Shown here piece after piece: positions 47,977-56,585 of a stretch of 64,000 nucleotides of DNA. The stretch's first letter is position 1. Each line of letters starts with the position of its first letter. The stretch spans positions 434,001 through 498,000 of the forward strand of contig CABUKE010000001.1 of assembly GCA_902492065.1 (NCBI GenBank), in the 5' to 3' direction. A program made the translations under genes and the position numbers. The notes beneath the pieces are model-generated. The model was given only the letters and a program-made list of their open reading frames with translations. It did not search any database and was not told the origin of the DNA. Source of the stretch: an uncultured Eubacteriales bacterium (GTDB taxonomy: Bacteria > Bacillota > Clostridia > UBA1381 > UMGS1253).

Positions 47977-50541
47977 TTGAAACAGAAATTTAATGTCACT
48001 GGCATGAGCTGCAGCGCGTGCTCGGCAAATATTGAGCGGACGCTTCGCAAGCAGCCAGGGATTCAAAAGGCGGAAGTCAATCTGTTGTCCAACTCTATGC
48101 AGGTGACCTATGATGAAAATAAAATCAGCGAAGCGCAGATTATTCAAATAGTGGAGTCTATTGGCTACGGCGCGTCCGTACCGGGAAAAAAGCCCGCACA
48201 GGCCCAGGAGACGGACGTGGGAAAAAGCGAGGAAAAGTCGCTTTTGCACCGGTTTGTCGCGTCGGTCATCCTGCTGGTGCCGCTGATGTATATTGCCATG
48301 TATCATATGTTTTATGAATGGTTTGGTCTGCCAATCCCAGGCTTTATGATGCAGCTTTTTCATGGCAATGAGAATGTCATTACATTTGCGTTTTCTCAGT
48401 TTTTGATTTTGCTTCCCATCTTATATATTAACAGGAAGTATTTCACGTCGGGCTTTAAAAACCTGATACACCGTTCCCCTAATATGGATACGCTCATCGC
48501 TATCGGTGCTTCTGCGGCGACGCTGTACGGGATTGTGGCAATCTTTTTGCTGGGGTACGGTCTCGGCCACGGCGACACGGCGCTGGTGGAACGCTACAGC
48601 ATGGATATATACTTCGAGTCGGCGGGAACAATTCTGACGCTGATTACGCTTGGAAAATATTTGGAGGCAAAGTCGAAGGGAAAGACCGGCGAGGCGATTA
48701 AAAAGCTGATGGACCTCACGCCGAAGTCGGCGACGGTTCTCCGCGACGGAAAAGAGGTTGTCGTCGGGCTTGAGGAGATTGTGGTCGGCGACACGGTACT
48801 TTTAAAGCCGGGGCAGAGCATTCCCGTGGACGGTACGGTTGTATCCGGTACTACGGTTGTGGATGAATCGGCTATCACGGGCGAGAGCGTGCCGGTTGAA
48901 AAGGCGGCGGGTGACGTGCTGATTGCGGCGACTATCAACAAAAGCGGTGCGGTACAGTTCACAGCGACGCGTGTGGGTGCAGACACGACGATTGCCAAAA
49001 TCATCGAGCTGGTGCAGGAGGCGGCAAGCTCTAAGGCGCCAATCGCCAAGCTGGCGGATAAAATCAGCGGTGTGTTTGTGCCGATTGTCATAGGGATCGC
49101 GCTCATTAGCTTTGTGGTATGGCTTTTGCTTGGACAGGGGTTGGAGTTTGCGCTGTCGACCGGGATTGCCGTGCTGGTTATTTCGTGTCCGTGCGCGCTC
49201 GGGCTTGCCACGCCGGTGGCCATTATGGTTGCAACGGGAAAGGGCGCGGAAAACGGTATCCTGATCAAGTCGGCGGCCGCGTTGGAGACGGCGCATAAAG
49301 CCGATTGCGTCGTGCTCGATAAAACAGGGACGATTACAGAGGGCAACATGCGCGTCAGCGACGTTGCCGCCTTTGGAACAGACGAAAAGACGCTGGTACA
49401 GATTGCCGCGTCGCTTGAGGCAAAAAGCGAGCATCCGCTGGCACAGGCGGTTGTGCAGTATGCAAAGGAACAAGCCATTGCGCCGCAGGAGGCAGAGCAG
49501 TTCGAAGCAGTGTTTGGGCGCGGCGTGCGCGCTGTGGTCGGCGGAAAGCTGTGCCTTGCGGGCAATCAGGCATTTATGCAGGAGAGCAGCGTCGATACGG
49601 CGGCTGCACAGCAGGCGGCCGACCGGCTGGCTAGCGAGGGAAAGACCCCCTTATATTTTGCACAGGAAGGGAAACTGGCAGGTCTTATCGCGGCAGCAGA
49701 TACGGTCAAGCCGAGCAGTGCGGCGGCTGTGGAAGCCTTCCGGAGCATGGGAATCCGTACCATTATGCTGACGGGCGACAATGCGCGCGTGGCGGAGGCC
49801 ATTCAAAAGCAGGTTGGCGTAGACGAAACAATCGCACAGGTGCTTCCGCAGGATAAGGAGCAAAAGATACGGTCCTTGCAGGAACAGGGAAAAACGGTCG
49901 TCATGATTGGCGACGGTATCAACGATGCGCCAGCTCTGACGCGCGCAGACGTTGGCGTGGCAATTGGCGCTGGGACGGACGTTGCGCTCGAATCGGCGGA
50001 TATTGTATTAGTGAAAAATGACTTAATGGATGCGGTTTCTGCGGTTTCGCTCAGCCATGCGGTCATCCGCAATATCAAGATGAACCTGTTTTGGGCGTTT
50101 TTCTATAACGCAATCGGAATCCCGATTGCGGCGGGTGTATTTTATTATGCCTTTGGTCTGAAGCTAAACCCGATGTTTGCAGCGGCGGCGATGAGTCTTA
50201 GCTCCGTCTGCGTTGTGACGAATGCATTGCGGCTGCGGTTCTTTAAACCGAAGCACTTTTCGGGGGCAAGCTGTCCTGTTCTAATGTCTGTTAGGCCGGA
50301 ATTGAATAAGGAGTCAAACAAAAAGGAGGATTCAAATATGGAAAAAACAATTCAGGTAAATGGTATGAGCTGCGGACATTGCACCGCCGCAGTAGAGAGG
50401 GCGCTTATGGCGGTTGATGGCGTAACGGCCGCTAAGGCGGACTTGGAAAAAAAGAATGCGACGGTGACGCTTAGCAAAGATGTGGAGGCACAGAAGCTGA
50501 TTGACGCCGTTACAGAGGCGGGTTATGAGGCATCAATTTAA
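47977..50541 (+). CDS. copA: Copper-translocating P1B-type ATPase with fused C-terminal CopZ domain
   Basis: 854 aa. It starts with an HMA domain, GMSCSACSANIE, then eight membrane segments, SCPCALGLATP (CPC copper site), the phosphorylated DKTGTITEG and GDGINDAPAL. It exports Cu(I) from the cytoplasm. Past the last membrane segment (about residue 765) a short linker leads to a second HMA domain, NGMSCGHCTAAVE, that looks like a complete CopZ chaperone. The start is TTG 47977 behind GAAGGAA. No CsoR gene lies beside it. See the separate internal CopZ entry. Confidence 0.93.
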   Translation: MKQKFNVTGMSCSACSANIERTLRKQPGIQKAEVNLLSNSMQVTYDENKISEAQIIQIVESIGYGASVPGKKPAQAQETDVGKSEEKSLLHRFVASVILLVPLMYIAMYHMFYEWFGLPIPGFMMQLFHGNENVITFAFSQFLILLPILYINRKYFTSGFKNLIHRSPNMDTLIAIGASAATLYGIVAIFLLGYGLGHGDTALVERYSMDIYFESAGTILTLITLGKYLEAKSKGKTGEAIKKLMDLTPKSATVLRDGKEVVVGLEEIVVGDTVLLKPGQSIPVDGTVVSGTTVVDESAITGESVPVEKAAGDVLIAATINKSGAVQFTATRVGADTTIAKIIELVQEAASSKAPIAKLADKISGVFVPIVIGIALISFVVWLLLGQGLEFALSTGIAVLVISCPCALGLATPVAIMVATGKGAENGILIKSAAALETAHKADCVVLDKTGTITEGNMRVSDVAAFGTDEKTLVQIAASLEAKSEHPLAQAVVQYAKEQAIAPQEAEQFEAVFGRGVRAVVGGKLCLAGNQAFMQESSVDTAAAQQAADRLASEGKTPLYFAQEGKLAGLIAAADTVKPSSAAAVEAFRSMGIRTIMLTGDNARVAEAIQKQVGVDETIAQVLPQDKEQKIRSLQEQGKTVVMIGDGINDAPALTRADVGVAIGAGTDVALESADIVLVKNDLMDAVSAVSLSHAVIRNIKMNLFWAFFYNAIGIPIAAGVFYYAFGLKLNPMFAAAAMSLSSVCVVTNALRLRFFKPKHFSGASCPVLMSVRPELNKESNKKEDSNMEKTIQVNGMSCGHCTAAVERALMAVDGVTAAKADLEKKNATVTLSKDVEAQKLIDAVTEAGYEASI
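50338..50541 (+). CDS. copZ: Internal in-frame CopZ copper chaperone start
   Basis: An ATG at 50338, in frame with copA, is preceded 7 bases upstream by AAAAGGAGGA. This would give a 67-aa CopZ-like protein (METIQ-type start; MXCXXC as GMSCGHC; C-terminal TEAGYEASI). CopZ hands Cu(I) to CopA or to regulators. The fusion means that copper export and chaperoning can be made from one frame, while the site allows the free chaperone as well. Independent translation is inferred from the ribosome binding site only. Confidence 0.65.
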   Translation: MEKTIQVNGMSCGHCTAAVERALMAVDGVTAAKADLEKKNATVTLSKDVEAQKLIDAVTEAGYEASI

Positions 50542-50551
50542 GTAAACAGTT

Positions 50552-50583
50552 AAAAAAACGGATGGGTTCCCATCCGTTTTTTG
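50552..50583 (+). terminator. Terminator after copA/copZ
   Basis: AAACGGATGG pairs with CCATCCGTTT around loop GTTC, then TTTTT. Confidence 0.88.
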
Positions 50584-50630
50584 TTGCCTGACGAAAATGA
50601 AAATTGGGGCAATTTGCACAATAAAACAGG

Positions 50631-50659
50631 TTGCAATTTTTTTTGAAATACGGTACAAT
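50631..50659 (+). promoter_or_regulatory. Promoter of the small secreted protein gene
   Basis: -35 TTGCAA (50631-50636), 17-base spacer with a T tract, -10 TACAAT (50654-50659). Confidence 0.78.
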
Positions 50660-50705
50660 ATAACTATAACAGAAAATAACTCGGCTTGTCCTGCGGGAGG
50701 CTCTT

Positions 50706-51101
50706 ATGAAAAAACGAATTTTGTTAGCACTTTTATTAGCTTTGCTTTTATTATCTTGGGGAGGAAATGTGTTTGCACAAGGGTATGATTATGTGCTTTC
50801 GAATATGAGAACAACATCGAACAGCGTCAGCGTTGACCTTACCCGGGTATCCGGACGGACAAATCCGGACGTAATCTTTTTTGCCATCTATGACGAGTAC
50901 AATATGCTCCTTGATACGGTTCGACAAACGGTACCGGACACGGAGGAGGGAGAAGTCTGCACGGTTGAGCAGCCGCTCCCCGTCAACCGGGCTGTTACAG
51001 TCAAAGCGTTTATTTGGGACGATTCTATGACGCCGCGCTGCGCGGCTGTTTATAAAACGACCCACCCGGATGGCGATATTGAGGATGGCGGCGACTTATA
51101 A
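50706..51101 (+). CDS. Small secreted protein of unknown function
   Basis: 131 aa. A clear signal peptide (MKKRILLALLLALLLLSW, cleaved near VFA) is followed by about 105 residues that read like one Ig-type beta-sandwich: NSVSVDLTRVSGR, VIFFAIYDEYNMLLDTV, VKAFIWDDSMTPRC. The order of strands resembles the small domains attached to surface proteins in Clostridia. No enzyme motif is seen. ATG 50706 follows GGGAGG. It is a single-gene unit with its own promoter and terminator. Confidence 0.75.
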   Translation: MKKRILLALLLALLLLSWGGNVFAQGYDYVLSNMRTTSNSVSVDLTRVSGRTNPDVIFFAIYDEYNMLLDTVRQTVPDTEEGEVCTVEQPLPVNRAVTVKAFIWDDSMTPRCAAVYKTTHPDGDIEDGGDL

Positions 51102-51119
51102 GCGACTGTGGCTTGGCTC

Positions 51120-51155
51120 TTCCGTGCAAACTTTTGTTTTGCACGGAATTTTTTT
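51120..51155 (+). terminator. Terminator of the small secreted protein gene
   Basis: TTCCGTGCAAA pairs with TTTGCACGGAA, followed by TTTTTTT. The rest of the gap up to 51328 is AT-rich and shows no further feature I can support. Confidence 0.88.
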
Positions 51156-51328
51156 GCCGTTATAGTTGTAAATTATGTATAATAATGTTCTATGTATTTG
51201 GGCGATTTGTTGTTGCTTTGCAGCATGTGGAAGGAAATACAAGTTTTTCTGCGCGCACTATTAGAATAAATATACAAAATATAAGGCTATAAACTCTCTA
51301 ATACTGTCAAATTTTCATTATTTAACCC

Positions 51329-51357
51329 TTGCCATACTAGGAATCATATGGTATAAT
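51329..51357 (+). promoter_or_regulatory. Promoter of nrdDG
   Basis: -35 TTGCCA (51329-51334), 17-base spacer, -10 TATAAT (51352-51357), about 90 bases before the nrdD start. Confidence 0.8.
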
Positions 51358-51371
51358 ACCAGATATAGTAT
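51356..51371. promoter_or_regulatory. NrdR-like box
   Basis: ATACCAGATATAGTAT matches the NrdR consensus (AYACWATATATWGTRT) at 14 of 16 positions and overlaps the -10 and start region of the nrdD promoter. A weaker half-site, ATATGGTAT, ends at 51354. NrdR represses ribonucleotide reductase genes when dATP is plentiful; no nrdR is in the window. Confidence 0.65.
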
Positions 51372-51447
51372 TAAAAAATAAAAATTAAACAATATATGGG
51401 ATTTGGTGAGGGCAGCTTTCCGTTATTGGATGCAGGGAGGAAGACAC

Positions 51448-53568
51448 ATGATTAAGGTAGTCAAGAAAGACAACACAAAAGAGAATTTCAACGTGCAGAA
51501 GGTCGTTGTAGCAGTCAATAAATCGGCGTACCGTGCACTTGTAAAGTTTACAGACGAGGATTTGCAGTTTATTTGCGATTTTGTGACGAAGCGCGTCGAG
51601 GAAATGAATAAAAACGAAGTGCATATCAGCGAGATGCACAATATCGTGGAGAGCGCGCTGGAGGAAGTCAATCCGGTGGTGGCAAAGAGCTACCGTGACT
51701 ACCGGAATTATAAACAGGATTTTGTTCACATGCTCGACGAGGTATATAAGAAGAGCCAATCAATCATGTACATCGGCGATAAGGAGAATTCCAATTCGGA
51801 CAGCGCGCTCGTTTCTACGAAGCGGTCGCTGATTTTTAACCAGCTTAATAAAGAGCTGTACCAGAAATTCTTTCTGACCACAGAAGAGTTACAAGCGTGC
51901 CGGGACGGCTTTATCTATGTACATGATATGTCTGCGCGGCGAGACACGATGAACTGCTGTCTGTTCGATGTGAGGAGCGTGCTTTCCGGCGGGTTTGAGA
52001 TGGGAAATCTGTGGTACAACGAGCCGAAAACGCTCGACGTTGCCTTTGACGTAATCGGCGATATCGTGCTGTCGGCAGCGAGCCAGCAGTACGGCGGCTT
52101 CACCGTGCCGCAGGTCGACGAGATTTTGGAGCCGTATGCGGAAAAGACGTATAAGGCGCAGCTGGAGCGGTATCTGGGCATGGGGCTCGGCGAGGAAGCG
52201 GCGGAACGCGAGGCGCTTCGTGATGTGACAACGGATTTTGAACAGGGGTTCCAAGGATGGGAATATAAGTTTAATACTGTCGCATCGAGCCGCGGTGATT
52301 ACCCGTTTATTACAGTGACGCTCGGACTGGGGCGCAAGCGGTTTGCCAAGCTTGCAGCAAAGTCAATCCTGAAGGTACATGCGGGCGGACAGGGCAAAAA
52401 GGACTGCAAAAAGCCGGTATTGTTCCCGAAGATTGTGTTTCTTTACGATGAGAATCTGCACGGACCGGGAGGAGAGCTGGAGGACGTGTTCGAGGCAGGA
52501 GTTGCTTGCAGCGCAAAGACAATGTACCCCGATTGGCTCAGCCTCACGGGAGAGGGATACGTTGCGTCCATGTATAAAAAGTATGGTAAGGTCATCAGCC
52601 CCATGGGGTGCCGGGCGTTCTTGTCACCGTGGTACGAGCGCGGCGGCATTGAGCCGGCGGATGAGAACGATACGCCGGTGTTTATCGGACGGTTTAACAT
52701 TGGAGCGGTCAGCCTGCACCTGCCCATGATTTATATGAAGGCGAAGATGGAGAGCAAGGACTTCTACGAGGTGCTCGACTACTATCTTGAGCTGATACGC
52801 CAGCTCCATATCCGTACGTATGATTACTTAGGCGAGATGCGTGCCTCGACCAATCCGCTGGCCTACTGTGAGGGCGGGTTTTATGGCGGACATCTCGGCA
52901 TTCACGACAAAATCAAGCCTCTGCTCGACGCGGCGACGGCGTCGTTTGGCATTACGGCGCTCAACGAGTTGCAGCAGCTTCACAACAAGAAGTCGATTGC
53001 TGAGGATGGGCAGTTTGCGCTTGAGGTCATGGAGCATATTAATCAGAAAATCAATGAGTTCAAAAAGGCGGACGGCAGGCTGTATGCGATTTATGGCACA
53101 CCAGCGGAGAGCCTGTGCGGCTTGCAGGTGACACAATTCCGGAAGAAGTATGGTATTATCGAAAATGTGTCCGACCGCGACTATGTGTCTAACAGCTTCC
53201 ACTGCCATGTAACGGAGGACATTACGCCGATTCAGAAGCAGGACCTTGAAAAGCGGTTCTGGGATTTATTAAACGGCGGGAAAATTCAGTATGTGAAATA
53301 TCCAATCGACTATAATATTGAGGCGGTTAAGACGCTGATTCACCGTGCGATGGACATGGGCTTTTACGAAGGGGTGAACCTGTCGCTGGCGTACTGTGAC
53401 GACTGTGGCCATCAGGAGCTGGAGATGGATGTGTGCCCGAAGTGCGGGAGCAGCAACCTGACCAAAATTGACCGTATGAACGGGTATTTGTCCTACTCGC
53501 GCGTAAAGGGAGATACGCGATTAAACGCGGCGAAGATGGCGGAAATCCGGGAAAGGAAGAGCATGTAA
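51448..53568 (+). CDS. nrdD: Anaerobic ribonucleoside-triphosphate reductase (class III)
   Basis: 706 aa. An N-terminal ATP-cone (VKKDNTKENFNVQKVV, about 90 residues) controls activity through ATP/dATP. The catalytic barrel follows, then a Cys4 zinc site (CDDCG and CPKCG) and the glycyl radical loop RMNGYLSYSRVKG close to the C-terminus. It makes deoxyribonucleotides with a glycyl radical formed by NrdG and is destroyed by oxygen. The start is ATG 51448 behind GGGAGG; the frame upstream to 51403 has no site. Its stop overlaps the nrdG start (TAATG). Confidence 0.96.
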   Translation: MIKVVKKDNTKENFNVQKVVVAVNKSAYRALVKFTDEDLQFICDFVTKRVEEMNKNEVHISEMHNIVESALEEVNPVVAKSYRDYRNYKQDFVHMLDEVYKKSQSIMYIGDKENSNSDSALVSTKRSLIFNQLNKELYQKFFLTTEELQACRDGFIYVHDMSARRDTMNCCLFDVRSVLSGGFEMGNLWYNEPKTLDVAFDVIGDIVLSAASQQYGGFTVPQVDEILEPYAEKTYKAQLERYLGMGLGEEAAEREALRDVTTDFEQGFQGWEYKFNTVASSRGDYPFITVTLGLGRKRFAKLAAKSILKVHAGGQGKKDCKKPVLFPKIVFLYDENLHGPGGELEDVFEAGVACSAKTMYPDWLSLTGEGYVASMYKKYGKVISPMGCRAFLSPWYERGGIEPADENDTPVFIGRFNIGAVSLHLPMIYMKAKMESKDFYEVLDYYLELIRQLHIRTYDYLGEMRASTNPLAYCEGGFYGGHLGIHDKIKPLLDAATASFGITALNELQQLHNKKSIAEDGQFALEVMEHINQKINEFKKADGRLYAIYGTPAESLCGLQVTQFRKKYGIIENVSDRDYVSNSFHCHVTEDITPIQKQDLEKRFWDLLNGGKIQYVKYPIDYNIEAVKTLIHRAMDMGFYEGVNLSLAYCDDCGHQELEMDVCPKCGSSNLTKIDRMNGYLSYSRVKGDTRLNAAKMAEIRERKSM

Positions 53569-54059
53569 TGCGCTACCATGACATAACAAAAGACGATATG
53601 AAAAACGGCAGCGGCCTGCGCGCGGTACTGTGGGTATCCGGGTGCGAGCATCACTGTCCGGGGTGCCATAATCCCGTGACATGGGACATTAATGACGGAC
53701 TGGAGTTTGACGACGCGGCAAAGGCGGAGCTGTTTGCCGAGCTCGCCAAGCCGTACATAGCGGGGGTGACGTTCTCCGGCGGCGACCCGCTTCATAAGCA
53801 GAACCGCGAGGAGGTCGGCGCGCTGATCTGTGAAATCAAGGAGCGGTTTCCAGGCAAGACGGTCTGGGTTTATACGGGTTACGAGTACAGCGACATTGCG
53901 GATTTGCCGTTCATGGACAAGGTGGATGTGCTTGTGGACGGGCGCTTTATTGAGGCGCAGAAGGACACAAAGCTGCATTGGCGCGGCAGCGCAAACCAGA
54001 AGGTGATTGATGTGAATAAAACGCGCCAGATCGGAGAAATCGTATTATACTGCAATTAG
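53568..54059 (+). CDS. nrdG: Anaerobic ribonucleotide reductase activating enzyme
   Basis: 163 aa, a radical SAM enzyme. The 4Fe-4S motif CEHHCPGC (CxxxCxxC) sits near residue 28 in VSGCEHHCPGCHNP, and the SAM-binding TFSGGDPLH follows. It generates the glycyl radical on NrdD. Its ATG shares a base with the nrdD stop, so translation is coupled. The gene is of normal length and is followed by dut after 15 bases. Confidence 0.96.
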   Translation: MRYHDITKDDMKNGSGLRAVLWVSGCEHHCPGCHNPVTWDINDGLEFDDAAKAELFAELAKPYIAGVTFSGGDPLHKQNREEVGALICEIKERFPGKTVWVYTGYEYSDIADLPFMDKVDVLVDGRFIEAQKDTKLHWRGSANQKVIDVNKTRQIGEIVLYCN

Positions 54060-54074
54060 AGAAGGAGTAAACAG

Positions 54075-54566
54075 ATGAGACAGGTTGCACAGTTTTATAA
54101 AGTAAGCAAAGAACAGTTTTTTGCAGACTTTGAAGGGGAAAATGCGGCGGCGATTTATGAGGCGATAAAACTGCCGAAGCGCGCCACTGTCGGTTCGGCA
54201 GGGTACGACTTTTTTGCGCCAATTGACATCACGCTTGCACCGGGCGAAACGGCCAAAATTGCGACCGGCATTCGGGTGCGGATTGACGACGGCTGGGTAC
54301 TCAAGCTCTATCCGCGCAGTGGACTGGGGTTCAAGTTCCGCCTGCAAATGAACAATACAGTTGGTATTATTGACAGCGACTACTACAACTCTGACAATGA
54401 AGGCCATATTTTCGCTAAGATTACGAACGATTCCAACGAGGGGAAAACTGTTACCATCAGGCAGGGCGAGGGCTTTATGCAGGGGATATTTGTCGAATAT
54501 GGGATTATCTATGACGACGAAGTGACGGAAAAGCGCAATGGCGGATTTGGCAGTACGACTAAGTAA
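54075..54566 (+). CDS. dut: dUTP diphosphatase (trimeric type)
   Basis: 163 aa. Five dUTPase motifs are visible: GSAGYDFFA (I), YPRSGLGFK (II), GIIDSDYYN (III), RQGEGFMQGIF (IV) and the C-terminal RNGGFGSTTK (V). The N-terminal extension of about 45 residues (FYKVSKEQFFADF) is longer than in Escherichia coli. It hydrolyses dUTP to dUMP, avoiding uracil in DNA and feeding dTMP synthesis, which fits with nrdDG. ATG 54075 follows GAAGGAG, 15 bases after nrdG. Confidence 0.95.
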   Translation: MRQVAQFYKVSKEQFFADFEGENAAAIYEAIKLPKRATVGSAGYDFFAPIDITLAPGETAKIATGIRVRIDDGWVLKLYPRSGLGFKFRLQMNNTVGIIDSDYYNSDNEGHIFAKITNDSNEGKTVTIRQGEGFMQGIFVEYGIIYDDEVTEKRNGGFGSTTK

Positions 54567-54579
54567 AGAGATAGCTTAT

Positions 54580-54610
54580 AACCGGAGGGGATTCCTCCGG
54601 TTTTTGTTTT
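54580..54610 (+). terminator. Terminator after dut
   Basis: ACCGGAGG pairs with CCTCCGGT around GGATT, followed by TTTTGTTTTT. Confidence 0.9.
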
Positions 54611-54658
54611 TGTATAAGTTATGCCTGACAGACATTTCTAACGATAAAAATTAAGTAT

Positions 54659-54687
54659 TAGACATTTTTGAATTCCTGCGATACAAT
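54659..54687 (+). promoter_or_regulatory. Promoter of the CMD-cupin operon
   Basis: -35 TAGACA (54659-54664), 17-base spacer, -10 TACAAT (54682-54687), 70 bases before the start. The -35 is one base off the consensus. Confidence 0.55.
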
Positions 54688-54757
54688 AAAGATAATTCAA
54701 AAACATGTAAACGACGTATATTCTTGAAATTCCGGCTTTTAGAATGGAGGAAGGAAC

Positions 54758-55492
54758 ATGGCAGAGAAACAAACGGCAGGACGGCGGGATTTGGGTGAGT
54801 TTGCGCCTAAGTTTGCGGAGCTAAACGACGACGTATTATTTGGCGAGGTGTGGAGCAGGGAGGAGCAGCTTTCGCTGCGGGACCGCTCGCTGGTTACAGT
54901 GGTGGCGTTGATGTCGCAGGGGCTGGTGGATTCCTCGTTTCAGTACCATTTGGCGACGGCGAAAAAGAATGGCATTACTAGGACAGAGATTGCGGAAATC
55001 TTGACCCATGCGGCGTTTTATGCAGGCTGGCCGAAAGCGTGGGCGGCTTTTCGTATGGCAAAAGAGATATGGAATGAGGAAGAAAGTGGAGTAGAGCATG
55101 GAGGGATATTTGGCTTGGGCGCTCCTAATGATGCTTATGCGCAATATTTTGTCGGGCAAAGCTACCTCAATCCGCTGACACGGGAAGGTATCCCTGTGGC
55201 GAATGTGACCTTTGAACCGGGATGCCGCAACAACTGGCACGTACATCACGCGGATAAGGGCGGCGGACAAATCCTGCTCTGCATGGATGGAAGCGGTTGG
55301 TATCAGGAGTGGGGGAAGCGGGCGCGGGCGTTGCATCCCGGTGACACGGTGACGATTCCTGCCGGCGTGAAGCATTGGCACGGCGCGACGAAGGATAGCT
55401 GGTTCTCCCATCTGGCAATCGAAGTGCCGGGCGAGAACACATCCAATGAGTGGCTTGAGCCGGTGACCGGCGAACAGTATGATACGTTATAA
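54758..55492 (+). CDS. Carboxymuconolactone decarboxylase-cupin fusion protein
   Basis: 244 aa in two domains. Residues 1-115 are a CMD/AhpD-like helical domain (LRDRSLVTVVALMSQG, EILTHAAFYAGWPKAW) without a CxxC pair, so peroxidase activity of the AhpD kind is unlikely. Residues 125-235 are a cupin with NNWHVHHADKGGGQILLC and HPGDTVTIPAGVKHWHG; its histidines and glutamine form a metal site. Such fusions occur next to aldo/keto reductases and flavodoxins in Clostridia and Bacteroidota, with unknown substrates. ATG 54758 follows GGAGGAAGG. Confidence 0.88.
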   Translation: MAEKQTAGRRDLGEFAPKFAELNDDVLFGEVWSREEQLSLRDRSLVTVVALMSQGLVDSSFQYHLATAKKNGITRTEIAEILTHAAFYAGWPKAWAAFRMAKEIWNEEESGVEHGGIFGLGAPNDAYAQYFVGQSYLNPLTREGIPVANVTFEPGCRNNWHVHHADKGGGQILLCMDGSGWYQEWGKRARALHPGDTVTIPAGVKHWHGATKDSWFSHLAIEVPGENTSNEWLEPVTGEQYDTL

Positions 55493-55526
55493 AAACGGAG
55501 TTTTGTATTAAAAAGAAGGGAGAAAT

Positions 55527-56564
55527 ATGCAATATACCAATTTGGGAAGTTCTGATTTAATGGTATCCCGCATTTGTATGGGTTGTATGGGCTTTGGCGA
55601 CGCGAACAACGGCCAACACACCTGGACCGTCGACGAGCAGCATACCCGCGAGATTATTAAACGCGGACTGGAGTTGGGCATCAATTTCTTTGACACAGCA
55701 ATCGCCTACCAGAGTGGTACCAGCGAGCAGTACCTGGGCCGCGCCCTGCGTGATTTTGCAAAACGGGACGAGGTAGTTGTTGCAACAAAGTTTTTGCCAC
55801 GTACAGAGGAGGAGCTAATGGCGGGCATTACCGGACAGCAGCACATTGCGCGGATGCTGGACAAAAGTCTGCAAAATCTGGGTATGGATTATGTGGATTT
55901 ATATATTTATCACATGTGGGATTATCAAACTCCGCTCTATGATGTGATGGAAGGGCTGAACCATGCGGTAAAGGCTGGGAAAGCCCGGTATATCGGTATA
56001 TCGAACTGCTTTGCCTGGCAGCTTGCAAAAGCAAACGCGCTTGCTGATGCCAATGGGTTTGCCAAATTTGTTTCCGTGCAGGGACATTACAACCTTATTT
56101 TCCGGGAGGAAGAACGGGAAATGGCGGGCTTATGCGCGGAGGACAATATCGCCATGACGCCTTACAGCGCGTTGGCGGGAGGGCGGCTCTCCAAGCATCC
56201 CGGGGAGTCCAGCAAACGGATGCAGGAGGACGATTACGCACGTTTGAAGTATGACGCGACTGCGACGCAGGATGGTGTTATCATTGACCGGGTGGCGGAG
56301 CTCGCGATGCAGCGCGGCGTTACCATGACAGAGATTGCCTTAGCGTGGCTGCTGCAAAAGGTAACAGCGCCTGTCGTGGGCGCGACAAAGGTTTTGCACG
56401 TTGAAGTGGCGGCAAATGCCGTTTCGCTTATGCTGACGCGGGAGGAAATGGATTATCTCGAAGAACCATATGTCCCGCATGCACTCGTAGGAGTTATGGC
56501 GCAGAACACGGCGGTTTCGGCAAAAGAGCCGCATGTTTGGTCTACCGGAAAACAAAAAATCTAA
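55527..56564 (+). CDS. Aldo/keto reductase
   Basis: 345 aa, TIM barrel. The catalytic tetrad is visible: Asp and Tyr in NFFDTAIAYQSGTSEQ, Lys in VVVATKFLP and His in DLYIYHMWDYQT. The NADPH-binding end of the barrel lies near APVVGATKVLHVE. It reduces aldehydes or ketones in the cytoplasm; the substrate is unknown. An AGAAGGGAG site precedes ATG 55527. It lies 34 bases after the CMD-cupin gene and 21 before flavodoxin, forming a three-gene operon. Confidence 0.92.
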   Translation: MQYTNLGSSDLMVSRICMGCMGFGDANNGQHTWTVDEQHTREIIKRGLELGINFFDTAIAYQSGTSEQYLGRALRDFAKRDEVVVATKFLPRTEEELMAGITGQQHIARMLDKSLQNLGMDYVDLYIYHMWDYQTPLYDVMEGLNHAVKAGKARYIGISNCFAWQLAKANALADANGFAKFVSVQGHYNLIFREEEREMAGLCAEDNIAMTPYSALAGGRLSKHPGESSKRMQEDDYARLKYDATATQDGVIIDRVAELAMQRGVTMTEIALAWLLQKVTAPVVGATKVLHVEVAANAVSLMLTREEMDYLEEPYVPHALVGVMAQNTAVSAKEPHVWSTGKQKI

Positions 56565-56585
56565 TTTGATTGGGAGGAAACAATT

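Noticed and set aside
48594..49565. 323-aa minus-strand ORF inside copA
   Set aside because: It lies wholly within the clear P-type ATPase frame and shows repetitive Ser/Pro/Thr composition typical of antisense shadows.
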